Below are positions 21,424 through 31,104 of a stretch of 64,000 nucleotides of DNA, in pieces. This DNA is from Lentisphaera marina. Lineage in GTDB: Bacteria > Verrucomicrobiota > Lentisphaeria > Lentisphaerales > Lentisphaeraceae. Where the stretch lies: assembly GCF_028745505.1 (NCBI RefSeq), contig NZ_JAQZZL010000002.1:1736001-1800000 (forward strand), written 5' to 3'. The notes below the pieces were generated by a model. The model had not been told where the DNA came from, did no database searches, and saw nothing but the letters and a program-made list of their open reading frames with translations. The position numbers and the translations under genes were made by a program. Position 1 is the stretch's first letter. Each line of letters starts with the position of its first letter.

Positions 21424-21969
21424 TTAGTTTTTCCTATCACATTTAAACAGTCCCGAAGGACTTAAAATAAAATCCATTACGTAATCATGATCTTCACTTG
21501 GCACATCCTCAATCAATTGAAAATCATAACACACTCCGACTTTAGTACCTATGGAATATTTTGCCAACAAACGATCGTAAAATCCTCCACCTCTTCCAAG
21601 ACGATTACCACGACGGTCGAAAGCTAAAGCTGGAATAAAGCAGTAATCTATATATTTCAGCTCACTGAGCACACGGGGTTCCGCAATATCAAAAGGCCCC
21701 ATTTGCAAATCCTTTTGTTCACCTGACCACAAAGAAAAATCATAAACTTTCTCTTTGGCATTAAAGCGAGGTAAAAGAATTTCGCTAGATTTAAAAAAGT
21801 CAGTTAAACAAAGTTCTTGCGAATCGGCTTGATAAAGTGCGACTGTTTTATTTGCGAAATCCGCAAACTCATCAAGATGATGCTGGAGTGATGAAATATC
21901 TTCACTTCCTCCTTGTTTCTGAGCGATCTGCTGTCGCAGCTGTTTCCTAAGAATCTGCTTTGCTTTCAT
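21424..21969 (-). CDS. 5-formyltetrahydrofolate cyclo-ligase family protein
   Basis: About 181 residues. The ATP/folate-binding signature NRLGRGGGFYDRLLAKY and the C-terminal VCYDFQLIEDVPSEDHDYVMD are diagnostic of the family, which converts 5-formyl-THF to methenyl-THF. The ATG at 21969 is chosen: it has a strong GAGGAGAGG directly upstream, starts the usual MKAKQILRKQLR helix, and overlaps the rarA 3' end by 23 bases. A longer frame to 22062 would be embedded in rarA. Confidence 0.87.
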   Translation of the reverse strand: MKAKQILRKQLRQQIAQKQGGSEDISSLQHHLDEFADFANKTVALYQADSQELCLTDFFKSSEILLPRFNAKEKVYDFSLWSGEQKDLQMGPFDIAEPRVLSELKYIDYCFIPALAFDRRGNRLGRGGGFYDRLLAKYSIGTKVGVCYDFQLIEDVPSEDHDYVMDFILSPSGLFKCDRKN

Positions 21970-23239
21970 CCTCTCCTCGCAAATCCCGCCAATAATCCAT
22001 ACGCTCTTTGATTTTGGTCTCATAACCACGTTCAACTGGCTGATAGTACTGAGTTTCCACACCTATGTATTCTTGCTTCACATATGCTTCTTTCGAATTG
22101 TGAGGGTAAACATAGTCGCCTTCCTCAGGGTTGTAGCCCGAACTCCGCGGGTCTCGCAAATGCATGGGAATGACTTGAGACCGTTGATTGCGAACATCAT
22201 CTAAAGCTAGATTCACTGCTTTATAAGCCGCATTACTTTTGGGTGCCGTCGCACAATAAGTGACTGCTTGCGACAAAATAATCCGCGCTTCTGGCATGCC
22301 AACTATATCCACTGCCTGAGATGCTGAAACGGCTAACTGCAAGGCCCTCGGATCTGCGTTACCGACATCTTCCGAAGCGAAAATCATAATTCTCCGCGCA
22401 ATAAAACGAATATCTTCTCCCGCCTCCAGCATATAGGCTAACCAATAGACTGCCGCATCGGGGTCACTACCACGCATACTTTTAATAAATGCACTGGCTG
22501 CATTGTAGTGAGCATCAGCATCATACTTATATGATTTAACTTGTAAACATTCACGTAAATCATCTAAAGTAATGATTTCTGCTTGTGCCGTTTTTACTGC
22601 TAATTCTATTACTGTGAGTGCTCGCCTCGCATCCCCTTCACAGTTTTCGCTTAAAAACTTCAAGCCCTGCTCTTCGAACTCAAGCTCCGTCTCTAAGGAT
22701 CGAAGAATCCTTGGCATTTTGGCATTTAGCAAAGCCTTTATAGCTGTCGCCTCTAAAGGCTTCAATGTAAAAATCAATGAACGCGAACAAAGTGCTGGAG
22801 TCAGATAAAAACCTGGGTTATGAGTTGTTGCGCCAATAAAGCGCACCGTACCATTCTCAATATCCTTGAGCAGTGAATCCTGCTGAGCTTTGTTAAAGCG
22901 ATGAATCTCGTCCACAAATAAAACTGTTTTTCGACCGCTGAACTTGCGTGCTTCATCAGCTGCTTTCACAGCTTTGCGAACTTCGCTCACAGAGCTATCG
23001 ATTGCGGAAAGCGCAATGAAATCGGCTTCAGTGTATTTTGAAATAATCGATGCTAAACTCGTCTTACCTGTACCTGGAGGGCCCGTAAAAATAATCGAAC
23101 TAAAGCAATCGTTCTCAATCGAACGCCGCAAGAGCGAACCCTCTGCGGTCAAATGTTCCTGACCAAAAAAGTCCGCAAAGCCCTCTGGTCGCAGAGTCGC
23201 TGCCAGTGGTTCACTACGTGGATGATCAAATAAGGACAT
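21947..23239 (-). CDS. rarA: Replication-associated recombination protein A (AAA+ ATPase)
   Basis: A 430-residue RarA/MgsA-type ATPase related to clamp-loader subunits and acting at stalled replication forks. Walker A is GPPGTGKTS (about residues 52-60) and Walker B is VLFVDEIHRFNKAQQD. Also present are sensor 1 GATTHNP, the arginine-finger region ALCSRS, and the family C-terminal MHLRDPRSSGYNPEEGDYVYPH. Full length. It is the first gene of the five-gene minus-strand operon. Confidence 0.93.
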   Translation of the reverse strand: MSLFDHPRSEPLAATLRPEGFADFFGQEHLTAEGSLLRRSIENDCFSSIIFTGPPGTGKTSLASIISKYTEADFIALSAIDSSVSEVRKAVKAADEARKFSGRKTVLFVDEIHRFNKAQQDSLLKDIENGTVRFIGATTHNPGFYLTPALCSRSLIFTLKPLEATAIKALLNAKMPRILRSLETELEFEEQGLKFLSENCEGDARRALTVIELAVKTAQAEIITLDDLRECLQVKSYKYDADAHYNAASAFIKSMRGSDPDAAVYWLAYMLEAGEDIRFIARRIMIFASEDVGNADPRALQLAVSASQAVDIVGMPEARIILSQAVTYCATAPKSNAAYKAVNLALDDVRNQRSQVIPMHLRDPRSSGYNPEEGDYVYPHNSKEAYVKQEYIGVETQYYQPVERGYETKIKERMDYWRDLRGEDESKADS

Positions 23240-23294
23240 ATCAGGTTTCAGAATTAAGGTTTTAGTTCATTACATATAAAATATGTCTACCCAA

Positions 23295-23328
23295 GAAAAA
23301 AGCCTTTGCGGAAATCGCAAAGGCTTTT
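23295..23328 (-). terminator. Intrinsic terminator after the sulfatase cluster
   Basis: An 11-bp perfect stem (23300-23310 with 23316-23326) and 5-base loop, with T-runs on the minus strand. It lies just downstream of the last sulfatase stop and upstream of rarA. Confidence 0.82.
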
Positions 23329-23349
23329 AGAAAAGAAGGTGAAAGTTTT

Positions 23350-24879
23350 TTAATCGAAACGTAGTCCTGATGATTTACGAACTTGCTCTAAGAGCTTTTT
23401 CATATCGTCGGCTACTTCAGGGAATTCTTTAATCACATTCTTCTGTTCGCCTGGATCAGCTTCTAAATCATAAAGCTCTTGTTTTGGTTTTTTCTTATTA
23501 CCTTTAGAGATGTACTTCCATTTCCCTTTACGCACTGCATGATCTGTCTTACGAGCTTCTTCAAACATGTAGTCTAAACCCTTGGGATCTTTCCCAAGAA
23601 AAGCAGCCAAAGTATCTCTACTATCAAGTGCTTCATCTTTACGTAAGTCGTGACCAACAAGCGCTGCAAGTGAAGTGTAGAGGTCAACTTGATTCACCAT
23701 CGCATTGGAAACCGCAGGTTTAATTTTGGCGGGCCAGCGAATAATGAAGGGAACGCGCGTACCGCCTTCATAGATTTGGTATTTACCACCGCGATATATA
23801 CCAGAACCATCGTGACCGTGGTCCGTTTCTTTCGTCGAAGTTTTTGTTACTGAACCATCTTTGTAACCGTCGTCATAGACTGGGCCATTATCACTGGAGA
23901 AGAAAACAATTGTATTATCTGCTACACCAGCTTCATCGAGTGCTTTCATGAGGGCACCAGTCGACCAATCAAATTGAACCATCGCGTCACCGCGCTTACC
24001 TAATTTGGTCGCACCCTGAAAACGAGGGTGTGGTGCACGTGGAACGTGAATATCTTGTGAGGCGAAATAAAGGAAGAAAGGCTTATCCCCTTTAGCTTTT
24101 TCTTTAATGAACTCAGTCGCTTTTTCAACAAAAACATCTGCCATAGTTTCGTCATTCCAAAGAGCTTTCTTACCGCCAGACATAAAGCCAATACGCCCAA
24201 TGCCATTGATAACCGAATGATTGTGTCCGTGAGTACTTGGGTAATAAGTCATCAATTCAGGGTTCTTTCTCGCATCGCCATACTGAGTTGAGCCAGGTTT
24301 ATTGACGGATTCTAAAGTTCTACCCACGTAGATAGGATCATTGGGATCATAATTGTAAACGCGATGACCATCTAAATAAACACAGGGGACGCGATCATTT
24401 GTAGATGGCAGAAGAAAGGAATGACCAAAACCTATCTCTAAAGGGCCTGGCTTCACATCACCATTCCAATCAGTATCAACTCCCTTTGCACCAATACCCA
24501 AATGCCATTTTCCGACAACACCTGTTTCATAACCATTTTCTTGAAGCATTTTTGGAAGGGTTGGAATATCAGTTGGAATACTGAGAGGCGCATTAGGAGG
24601 AAGAATACTTACGCCGTGACGGAAGGCATGGACACCCGTGAGCATGGCAAAACGCGAAGGCGAACAAGTCGCTGCTGAACAGTGACCATCGGTAAATTGA
24701 ATCCCACCCTGAGCAAGTTTATCAATATTAGGTGTAGGGATTTTCTCAGAACCATAAACCCCGACATCGCCATAACCGACGTCATCGCCATAAATAAAAA
24801 CGATATTAGGTTTTTCTGCAGCACTTAAATTTGCGCAAAGCGCTAGGAGCAAAACTCCTGTAGATCGAAATAAATTCAT
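23350..24879 (-). CDS. Secreted type I sulfatase (arylsulfatase-like)
   Basis: A 509-residue alkaline-phosphatase-superfamily sulfatase with an N-terminal signal peptide (LLLALCANLSA). The formylglycine site is C72 in CSPSRFAMLTG. Metal ligands include GDDVGYGD (early Asp pair) and FFSSDNGPVYDD; VVGKWHLG carries the usual Lys/His. Such enzymes hydrolyse sulfate esters of polysaccharides or aryl sulfates outside the cytoplasm. The ATG overlaps the upstream sulfatase stop (ATGA), so the two are co-translated. Unlike the other three it has no lysine-rich tail. Substrate cannot be read from sequence. Confidence 0.9.
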   Translation of the reverse strand: MNLFRSTGVLLLALCANLSAAEKPNIVFIYGDDVGYGDVGVYGSEKIPTPNIDKLAQGGIQFTDGHCSAATCSPSRFAMLTGVHAFRHGVSILPPNAPLSIPTDIPTLPKMLQENGYETGVVGKWHLGIGAKGVDTDWNGDVKPGPLEIGFGHSFLLPSTNDRVPCVYLDGHRVYNYDPNDPIYVGRTLESVNKPGSTQYGDARKNPELMTYYPSTHGHNHSVINGIGRIGFMSGGKKALWNDETMADVFVEKATEFIKEKAKGDKPFFLYFASQDIHVPRAPHPRFQGATKLGKRGDAMVQFDWSTGALMKALDEAGVADNTIVFFSSDNGPVYDDGYKDGSVTKTSTKETDHGHDGSGIYRGGKYQIYEGGTRVPFIIRWPAKIKPAVSNAMVNQVDLYTSLAALVGHDLRKDEALDSRDTLAAFLGKDPKGLDYMFEEARKTDHAVRKGKWKYISKGNKKKPKQELYDLEADPGEQKNVIKEFPEVADDMKKLLEQVRKSSGLRFD

Positions 24880-26744
24880 GCTTTTTTGCCTTTCTTATTT
24901 TTTTGTTTTTTGATTTTTTTACTTGGGCCGAGAGCAGGCATCCCATTTACTAAATAATCGTAAAAGGGCTTCAGCTTACTATCTTTAATCTTATAATTTT
25001 TCACAAAGGGAATCAGGCGAGCATTATTCTTTCCCCCCATCCAATCAATATAATTTAAGGCCTCTAACTCGGCATAAGTTCCTGATTTAAGCAAATTCTC
25101 AAAGACTTTATAGGCCTCATCTGACTGATTGATTTCAATGACTGTCCAAGCTGCCATAGCACGTACAGTTTCACTAGGATCATTGAGTAAAGGGTTTACA
25201 TCCGCCAAAACATTGACTTTATCTTTAAGCATAAACAAACCACACACGGCCCAGTGACGCACGCCACTATCATCACTCTTCAAGAATTCTTGGAGCTGAG
25301 AATAATACTCGGCTTTTTGCTCGAGAGCGATAGCTGCCGCCTGCATGTAAGCATCTAAATTATAGAGCTCCTTATTATGAATAACTTCATAGGGAGTCAC
25401 ACCATTCTCTAATGCTCGTTGATTCAACTCAGACTCTGGAATTAAACCCGCATCCGTATACTGACGCTGATATGAATCGAGCTTCTTTTTCATGGTCTCA
25501 ACAATTTCTTTATATTCAGGGCTCTGTGCTAAATTATTTAAGCAAAAGCTATCTTTACTCACATCATAGAGCTCGTCTTTGGGCTTCAGTTTAAAATAAC
25601 GACTCTGATTATCGTTGAGTTTAGCATTTTTAAAATCATTCTCCCAATCGCGCTGCATTGGGATTTTCCACTGATAGGGTAAATGTTGCCCGCGAGCCAC
25701 GTAGGGAATATAATTGCGCACATAGAGAAACTGTTTGTCACGTATGGCTCGGGCATTTTCAATTTTTCCGTCATTGCGACCTCGGAAATGGAAAACGTAT
25801 TCAGGCTCTTTTGTTTGATCCTTGCCTAAGAAAATTTCCCCTTGGTAATTTGCAGGAATAGTAGCGCCCGCTAATGAAAGCCAAGTCGAAGGCATATCAA
25901 TAAAACTCACGAGGCGATCAACTGTTGAGCCAGGCTTATCTGCTGGCCAAAGTTGTTTATATTTTTCTGGAATGCGAATAACAAGTGGGCAATGAGTTCC
26001 AGAATTATACAGGTAGCGCTTGCCACGAGGAAGTGGGCCACCGTGATCCGAATTGTAAATCACAATAGTATTTTCTGCCAAGCCCATTTTTTCGAGTTGA
26101 GCTAAAGCCCGACCAATGTTCTCATCCATTTTTGTGACGTTCTTGTAGTAGTAACCATAATTGGCACGAACTTCTTTCGTATCGGGATGATAGGGAGGGA
26201 TTTTCACTTTATCTTGTGGGTAAGTGTAGTCCTTTCCCATAGCACGACTCTCATGAGAATCGGCGTGATTAATCACTTGAAAAAAGGGCTGGTTTTCTTT
26301 GAGTTTATTCCAATTTAGTTTAGAACTACTCCACATGGTTTTTAAACGTGGGTCCTGACGCGTATTATAATCCGTTTTACCCGTATTCACGGCGTAGTAC
26401 CCCGCCTTGCGAAGCTGCTGAGGATAGAAGATAACTTTATCCTCGGGAACTTTTACGTTACTACGGTGATTATGCCCCGCCATGGAGACGGCATTCATTC
26501 CCGTTATCCAAGAAGTTCGCGTCGCTGAACACACGGCCGTATTTGAGTAACATTGAGTATAGCGAAAGCCTTCTTTTGCCAATTTATCAATATTGGGAGT
26601 GACCGCCATCTCATTGCCATAGCAGCCTATGTGAGTCACGTTATTATCCTCACTTGTCAACCACAAAATATTTGGCTTCTCTAAACACCAGGCTTGCGCC
26701 CCAATAAGGACAAAAAACATTAGAATTAATTTATGCATATACAC
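24876..26744 (-). CDS. Secreted sulfatase with C-terminal helical-repeat extension
   Basis: A 622-residue sulfatase. After a signal peptide the formylglycine site is C72 in CSATRTSWITG, a C-x-A-x-R variant of the usual CxPxR that is tolerated in the family. The metal-site region reads SEDNNVTHIGCYGN and the later pair is YNSDHGGPLPRG. Residues from about 480 on form helical, HEAT-like repeats (DDSGVRHWAVCGLFML, DPSETVRAMAAWTVIEI). The protein ends in a lysine-rich tail (KKIKKQKNKKGKKA). It overlaps the next sulfatase by 4 bases. Substrate unknown; the extension may bind partner or polymer. Confidence 0.87.
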   Translation of the reverse strand: MYMHKLILMFFVLIGAQAWCLEKPNILWLTSEDNNVTHIGCYGNEMAVTPNIDKLAKEGFRYTQCYSNTAVCSATRTSWITGMNAVSMAGHNHRSNVKVPEDKVIFYPQQLRKAGYYAVNTGKTDYNTRQDPRLKTMWSSSKLNWNKLKENQPFFQVINHADSHESRAMGKDYTYPQDKVKIPPYHPDTKEVRANYGYYYKNVTKMDENIGRALAQLEKMGLAENTIVIYNSDHGGPLPRGKRYLYNSGTHCPLVIRIPEKYKQLWPADKPGSTVDRLVSFIDMPSTWLSLAGATIPANYQGEIFLGKDQTKEPEYVFHFRGRNDGKIENARAIRDKQFLYVRNYIPYVARGQHLPYQWKIPMQRDWENDFKNAKLNDNQSRYFKLKPKDELYDVSKDSFCLNNLAQSPEYKEIVETMKKKLDSYQRQYTDAGLIPESELNQRALENGVTPYEVIHNKELYNLDAYMQAAAIALEQKAEYYSQLQEFLKSDDSGVRHWAVCGLFMLKDKVNVLADVNPLLNDPSETVRAMAAWTVIEINQSDEAYKVFENLLKSGTYAELEALNYIDWMGGKNNARLIPFVKNYKIKDSKLKPFYDYLVNGMPALGPSKKIKKQKNKKGKKA

Positions 26745-26797
26745 TCTTCATTACTTTCATTTAATCAAATAACACCCGCACACGAGTCAGGTGACTT

Positions 26798-28282
26798 TTA
26801 TATGGCTACTTTTTTATCAGAAGATTTTTTCTTCTTACTCTTTTTACTCTTCTTGGACTTTGAGTCTGACACCTTCTTTCCAAAATCTGGATTTAGTTCT
26901 GTCGGAATAAAAGCTCCAAGATCTTGACGCCAGGCATCAAGTTTGGCACGGAGTTCACTCACAACTTCAGGATACTCTTTACTCAAGTCCGTTTTTTCGG
27001 AGCGATCGCCATTGATATCATAAAGTTCAAGGCCATCATCCTCAAAGTAATGATGCAATTTCCATTTACCGTGGCGAATGACCGATCCAGGACGAGTTCT
27101 AAAAAGTGGGTCACGACTCATTGGTTTTTCGTTAGCTTTGAGATAAGCCTGCAAGTAGATTGGGAAGTGCCAGTAAATTGCTCGATCATTCAACTTTTGA
27201 TCGTCACCTCCTTTTAGTAAAGGAAGGAAACTGTCCCCATCGATGATCTTATCCGCAGGAAGTTCCACTCCTGCGAGTTCACAAACCGTAGGATAGAAGT
27301 CGAGGCCTGTTACGGGAGTATCATTCCGGCTACCAGCTTTAATGACACCAGGCCAGGAAGCAAAAAAAGGCACTCGAATTCCACCTTCATAATAACTGCC
27401 TTTACCAGCGCGAAGTGGCTCCTGACGACTGAACTTCATATGACCTCCATTATCTGAAGTGAACATAATGAGAGTCTTTTCACGCAGCCCCTGTTCTTCC
27501 AATGCCGCGACCAAACGCCCTATGTTTTTATCTAAAGCCTCAATCATTGCGGCATATTTGGGGTTAAAATGACCCTCAGTTTTTGCTTTTGCTTTATACT
27601 TAGCTTCGAATTTGGGGTGCCCCTCAATCGGCGCATGAATAGTGTAATAAGGGAAATACATAAATACTGGCTGCTTAGACCCGTGCTCTTTAAAAATAGC
27701 AATAGCCTCGTCAGTCAAATGATCACATAGGTAACGACCCTTTTCTTTAGCCACCAAATTTGGATACTCGTAAGGACTGTGGTAACCGCCTTTATATGGC
27801 CCGCCAAATTCTCGGCCACCAACATTAATATCCCAACCGTGAACTAGTGGATCTTTGGCTACATGATACTTGCCAAGAGTTGCAGTGAGGTAACCTGCAC
27901 TATTCATAGCATCCGCAATAGTGAAGTTTTCAGCATCAACGAAATCAGTATTGGGACTAGGGATTAATTTACGCTGATTAGAAGCTCCACGAGCAGGATT
28001 ACCCACAGTGTAGACTCCTGTACGTGAACTTTGCTCGCCGCTAATCAGACAGGCACGACTCGGCGCGCAGTTAGCTGCCGCTGCATAACCTTGATCAAAA
28101 ATCATACCGCTCTTGGCAAGGGCATCAATATTTGGACTCTCGTAATATTCACTTCCCTGATAACTGAGGTCAGTCCAACCCAGATCGTCGATATTGATAA
28201 GGATAATGTGCGGCTTATCCGAAGCCAAAGCAGATAAGGCAACAAGGCCAAGTATCAAAAATTTATATAAAATATTAAACAT
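26798..28282 (-). CDS. Secreted sulfatase with Lys/Ser tail
   Basis: A 494-residue sulfatase with a signal peptide (LGLVALSALAS), N-terminal metal site NIDDLGWTDL, formylglycine C72 in CAPSRACLISG, and MFTSDNGGHMK. The final roughly 25 residues are almost only Lys and Ser (KSKKSKKSKKKKSS). It is separated from the next sulfatase by 53 bases and probably shares its transcript. Confidence 0.9.
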   Translation of the reverse strand: MFNILYKFLILGLVALSALASDKPHIILINIDDLGWTDLSYQGSEYYESPNIDALAKSGMIFDQGYAAAANCAPSRACLISGEQSSRTGVYTVGNPARGASNQRKLIPSPNTDFVDAENFTIADAMNSAGYLTATLGKYHVAKDPLVHGWDINVGGREFGGPYKGGYHSPYEYPNLVAKEKGRYLCDHLTDEAIAIFKEHGSKQPVFMYFPYYTIHAPIEGHPKFEAKYKAKAKTEGHFNPKYAAMIEALDKNIGRLVAALEEQGLREKTLIMFTSDNGGHMKFSRQEPLRAGKGSYYEGGIRVPFFASWPGVIKAGSRNDTPVTGLDFYPTVCELAGVELPADKIIDGDSFLPLLKGGDDQKLNDRAIYWHFPIYLQAYLKANEKPMSRDPLFRTRPGSVIRHGKWKLHHYFEDDGLELYDINGDRSEKTDLSKEYPEVVSELRAKLDAWRQDLGAFIPTELNPDFGKKVSDSKSKKSKKSKKKKSSDKKVAI

Positions 28283-28338
28283 TATTTTCCTGTGTTTTTT
28301 AATTTACTCTGTACAAAAATCATCATCTTAACACGAGT

Positions 28339-29754
28339 TTATTTTTTCTTTGTTTTTTTATTTTTAGATTTCTGTTTGGGCACGTATTCAACACCCGTAT
28401 CTGCGCAGGCTGCTTTGGCATTGTAGAGTGGCTTGTTATCCTTGTCCCAATAAGGGCTTTTCACATGAGCCTCTAGCATCATTTTGCGAATCTGATCCAC
28501 TACTTCTGGGTATTGCGAGGCTACATTCTTTGACTCCGCTACGTCCCCCGACAAGTCATACAATTCAATATTGAGACCTTTACGTCTATCAAGTACAACC
28601 CCTTTCCATTTACCAAAACGGATCGCACAATTGGGCTTATTACTCTCATAGAGTTCCCAGTATAAATATTTATGCTCTTTCTGTTCATTATCATTACCTA
28701 ATAATGTTGGCAACATAGAAATTCCGTCGGTTTCTCCCTTAAAGGCTTCTCCCGTTAATTCTGAAAGTGTTGGCATCATATCCCAAAAAGCTGAAATATG
28801 ATCATTCACACTTCCCGCTTTGATTGTCCCAGGCCAATAAGCAATCATTGGCGAGCGGACACCGCCATCATACATACTTCTTTTAACTCCACGCAATTCC
28901 CCCGAAGTATTAAAAAACTTCTCTGAGTTAGATTTACCATGCGCGCCATTATCACTATTAAAAATAATCAGCGTATTCTCAGCTAGCCCTAATTCTTCTA
29001 AACGACGAGATATCGTACCAATATCACGATCCATACGCGAAGTCATTGCCGCGTGGATCTTCATCTCTTTGGGCCAATCTTTATCTTTGTATTGAGCCAA
29101 GTCGGGAACTTGATATTTTACATGGGGGATAAGATAAGCAAGATAAAGAAAAAAGGGCTGATCCTTTTTTTCTTCGATGAAGCGTAGTGCATCCACGGTC
29201 ATCAAGTCATGGCTATAATCATTTTCTTCACCATTCTTATTATTGAGCATTTCTTTTTGCGCATTGCGCCAAAGGTATTCTGGGTAATAATTATGCGCTA
29301 AACGTTGATCCGTGTAACCGTAAAAATGATCAAAGCCCTGCTTATTGGGATTGCCTGAATCGTGAAAACTTCCGAGACCCCATTTCCCAATACAAGCCGT
29401 TGCGTAACCCGCACGCTTCATCAATTTCCCTAGGGTCTCAGAATCAGCTGGGATTGGCGTTTGTCCATCAGGGTAGCCTGGGCTATTAGCGCGAATAAAG
29501 GCGTGCCCTGGATGCTTACCCGTCATGAGCGATGCTCTAGATGGTGCACAAACCGCGTTCCCACAGTAATGATTCGTAAAACGCATCCCTTTCGAGGCGA
29601 GCTGATCGAGCTCGGGTGTTTGAATCTTTTCTTGCCCATTGTAACCGACTTCGGCATAGCCCAAATCATCACAGAGAATATAAATCACATTGGGTTTTTC
29701 TTTAGCTAAAGCAAAACTACTCAGCGCCACAAATAAGACTAAAAATAACTTCAT
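28339..29754 (-). CDS. Secreted sulfatase, first gene of the cluster
   Basis: A 471-residue sulfatase with a signal peptide (LFLVLFVALSSFALA), CDDLGYAEVGYNG metal site, formylglycine C69 in CAPSRASLMTGKHPGH, CIGKWGLGS and FNSDNGAHGK. It ends in a short lysine tail (KQKSKNKKTKKK). As the most upstream of four co-directional sulfatases it probably leads the transcript; the promoter would lie in the repeat-flanked DNA above 29755, but no clear one is visible. Confidence 0.9.
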   Translation of the reverse strand: MKLFLVLFVALSSFALAKEKPNVIYILCDDLGYAEVGYNGQEKIQTPELDQLASKGMRFTNHYCGNAVCAPSRASLMTGKHPGHAFIRANSPGYPDGQTPIPADSETLGKLMKRAGYATACIGKWGLGSFHDSGNPNKQGFDHFYGYTDQRLAHNYYPEYLWRNAQKEMLNNKNGEENDYSHDLMTVDALRFIEEKKDQPFFLYLAYLIPHVKYQVPDLAQYKDKDWPKEMKIHAAMTSRMDRDIGTISRRLEELGLAENTLIIFNSDNGAHGKSNSEKFFNTSGELRGVKRSMYDGGVRSPMIAYWPGTIKAGSVNDHISAFWDMMPTLSELTGEAFKGETDGISMLPTLLGNDNEQKEHKYLYWELYESNKPNCAIRFGKWKGVVLDRRKGLNIELYDLSGDVAESKNVASQYPEVVDQIRKMMLEAHVKSPYWDKDNKPLYNAKAACADTGVEYVPKQKSKNKKTKKK

Positions 29755-29859
29755 CGTTAATTCCTTTTATTTAATTCATCAAAACTTATTAACCCGCCCA
29801 ACTCAATCCTTTCATAGAAAACCAAAAAAATATTATGATTATCCAACTGCTCTAATTTG

Positions 29860-30171
29860 ATTGTGCTAAAGGCACTGAGCATAATTTAGACCATGGCTAA
29901 TGTGCTCTCGGTATAGCTTTTGCGCTTTACGCAAATATATGGAAAGACACATAGTGCTGAAAGCACGGTGAATAATGTAGCCTATAGTTTTAGAGACTAT
30001 GTGAAAAATATAAACACCGATCATATAAGGGCTGAAGGCCCGATAAATTGTAGCGTGCACCGTGAGGTGCATGTTGTCATACCTTATGAAACAGAGGGCT
30101 GTAAGTCCGACACAATCAATGCCTTGTATCGGTGCCTTACACCTCAAACAACCTTTTCTTGCAAACGTGTG
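29860..30171. repeat. Degenerate short-hairpin repeat field
   Basis: Gene-free DNA between the sulfatases and the FecR-like gene. It consists of short stem-loops of one style: GTGCTGAAAGCAC, GGGCTGAAGGCCC, CACCGTGAGGTG. Several are followed by a similar TGTAGC tail. Small open frames here follow the repeat structure and look non-coding. Confidence 0.6.
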
Positions 30172-30890
30172 ACGTGAGCCACACGTACGGGGAAACAGTT
30201 TTTATCCGCCCGTATGGCAATACCTCGCGGATGTGAGTCGGCATAGTGTGTCGAACCCAAGTTTGGGCCCTGACTTAATTCCGAACCCATGTCCATGCCC
30301 CTAACGGGGCAGGCTACATTCTAGCGGACTCACAGGTGAGCCCTGAAATATAGATATTTTTTTATTTTTCAGGTGCAGCGCACCGATAGACAATAGCGTG
30401 TGGCGTGAGCCACACGTACGGGGAAACAGTTTTTATCCGCCCGTATGGCAATACCTCGCGGATGTGAGTCGGCATAGTGTGTCGAACCCAAGTTTGGGCC
30501 CTGACTTAATTCCGAACCCATGTCCATGCCCCTAACGGGGCAGGCTACATTCTAGCGGACTCACAGGTGAGCCCTGAAATATAGATATTTTTTTATTTTT
30601 CAGGTGCAGCGCACCGATAGACAATAGCGTGTGGCGTGAGCCACACGTACGGGGAAACAGTTTTTATCCGCCCGTATGGCAATACCTCGCGGATGTGAGT
30701 CGGCATAGTGTGTCGGACCCAAGTTTGGGCCCTGGCTTAATTCCGAACCCATTTCCATGCCCCTCACGGGGCAGGCTACATTCTAGCGGACTCACAGGTG
30801 GGCCCTGACAATATAGATATTTCTTTATTATTCAGGTGCAGCGCACCGATAGACAATAGCGTGTGGCGTGAGCCACACGTAGGTGATAAT
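30172..30890. repeat. Tandem array, about 3 copies of a 231-bp unit
   Basis: The marker ACACGTACGG or its truncated form starts at 30181, 30412, 30643 and 30875, giving periods of 231, 231 and 232 bases. The first two units are nearly identical and the third has diverged. Each unit contains several perfect short hairpins (GTGTGGCGTGAGCCACAC, GGTGCAGCGCACC, GCCCCTAACGGGGC). No open frame of convincing length lies within the unit. The tail to about 31040 continues with related hairpins. Confidence 0.88.
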
Positions 30891-31104
30891 AAAATGAATG
30901 GAGGATTCGCGGATGTGAATCCGGCATAGTGTGTCGGACCCCAAATTGGGCCCTGTCTGATTGCTACGAACATGGTATATACACCTCACGGTGCATGCTT
31001 CATTCTAGTTGATTCACATGTGAACCCTGATGAGTTCTAATCTTTCGGATCCCATTTAAAATCAAAAATTAAACATTCAAAATTAGAGGGTAAAACCACA
31101 CTCC

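Noticed and set aside
30172..30890. CRISPR array or integron cassette array
   Set aside because: The units are contiguous near-identical 231-bp copies without unique spacers or cassette genes, and no cas or integrase gene is present.
29866..30973. Small open frames in the repeat field
   Set aside because: They follow the hairpin repeats, lack ribosome sites and would encode repeat-derived peptides.
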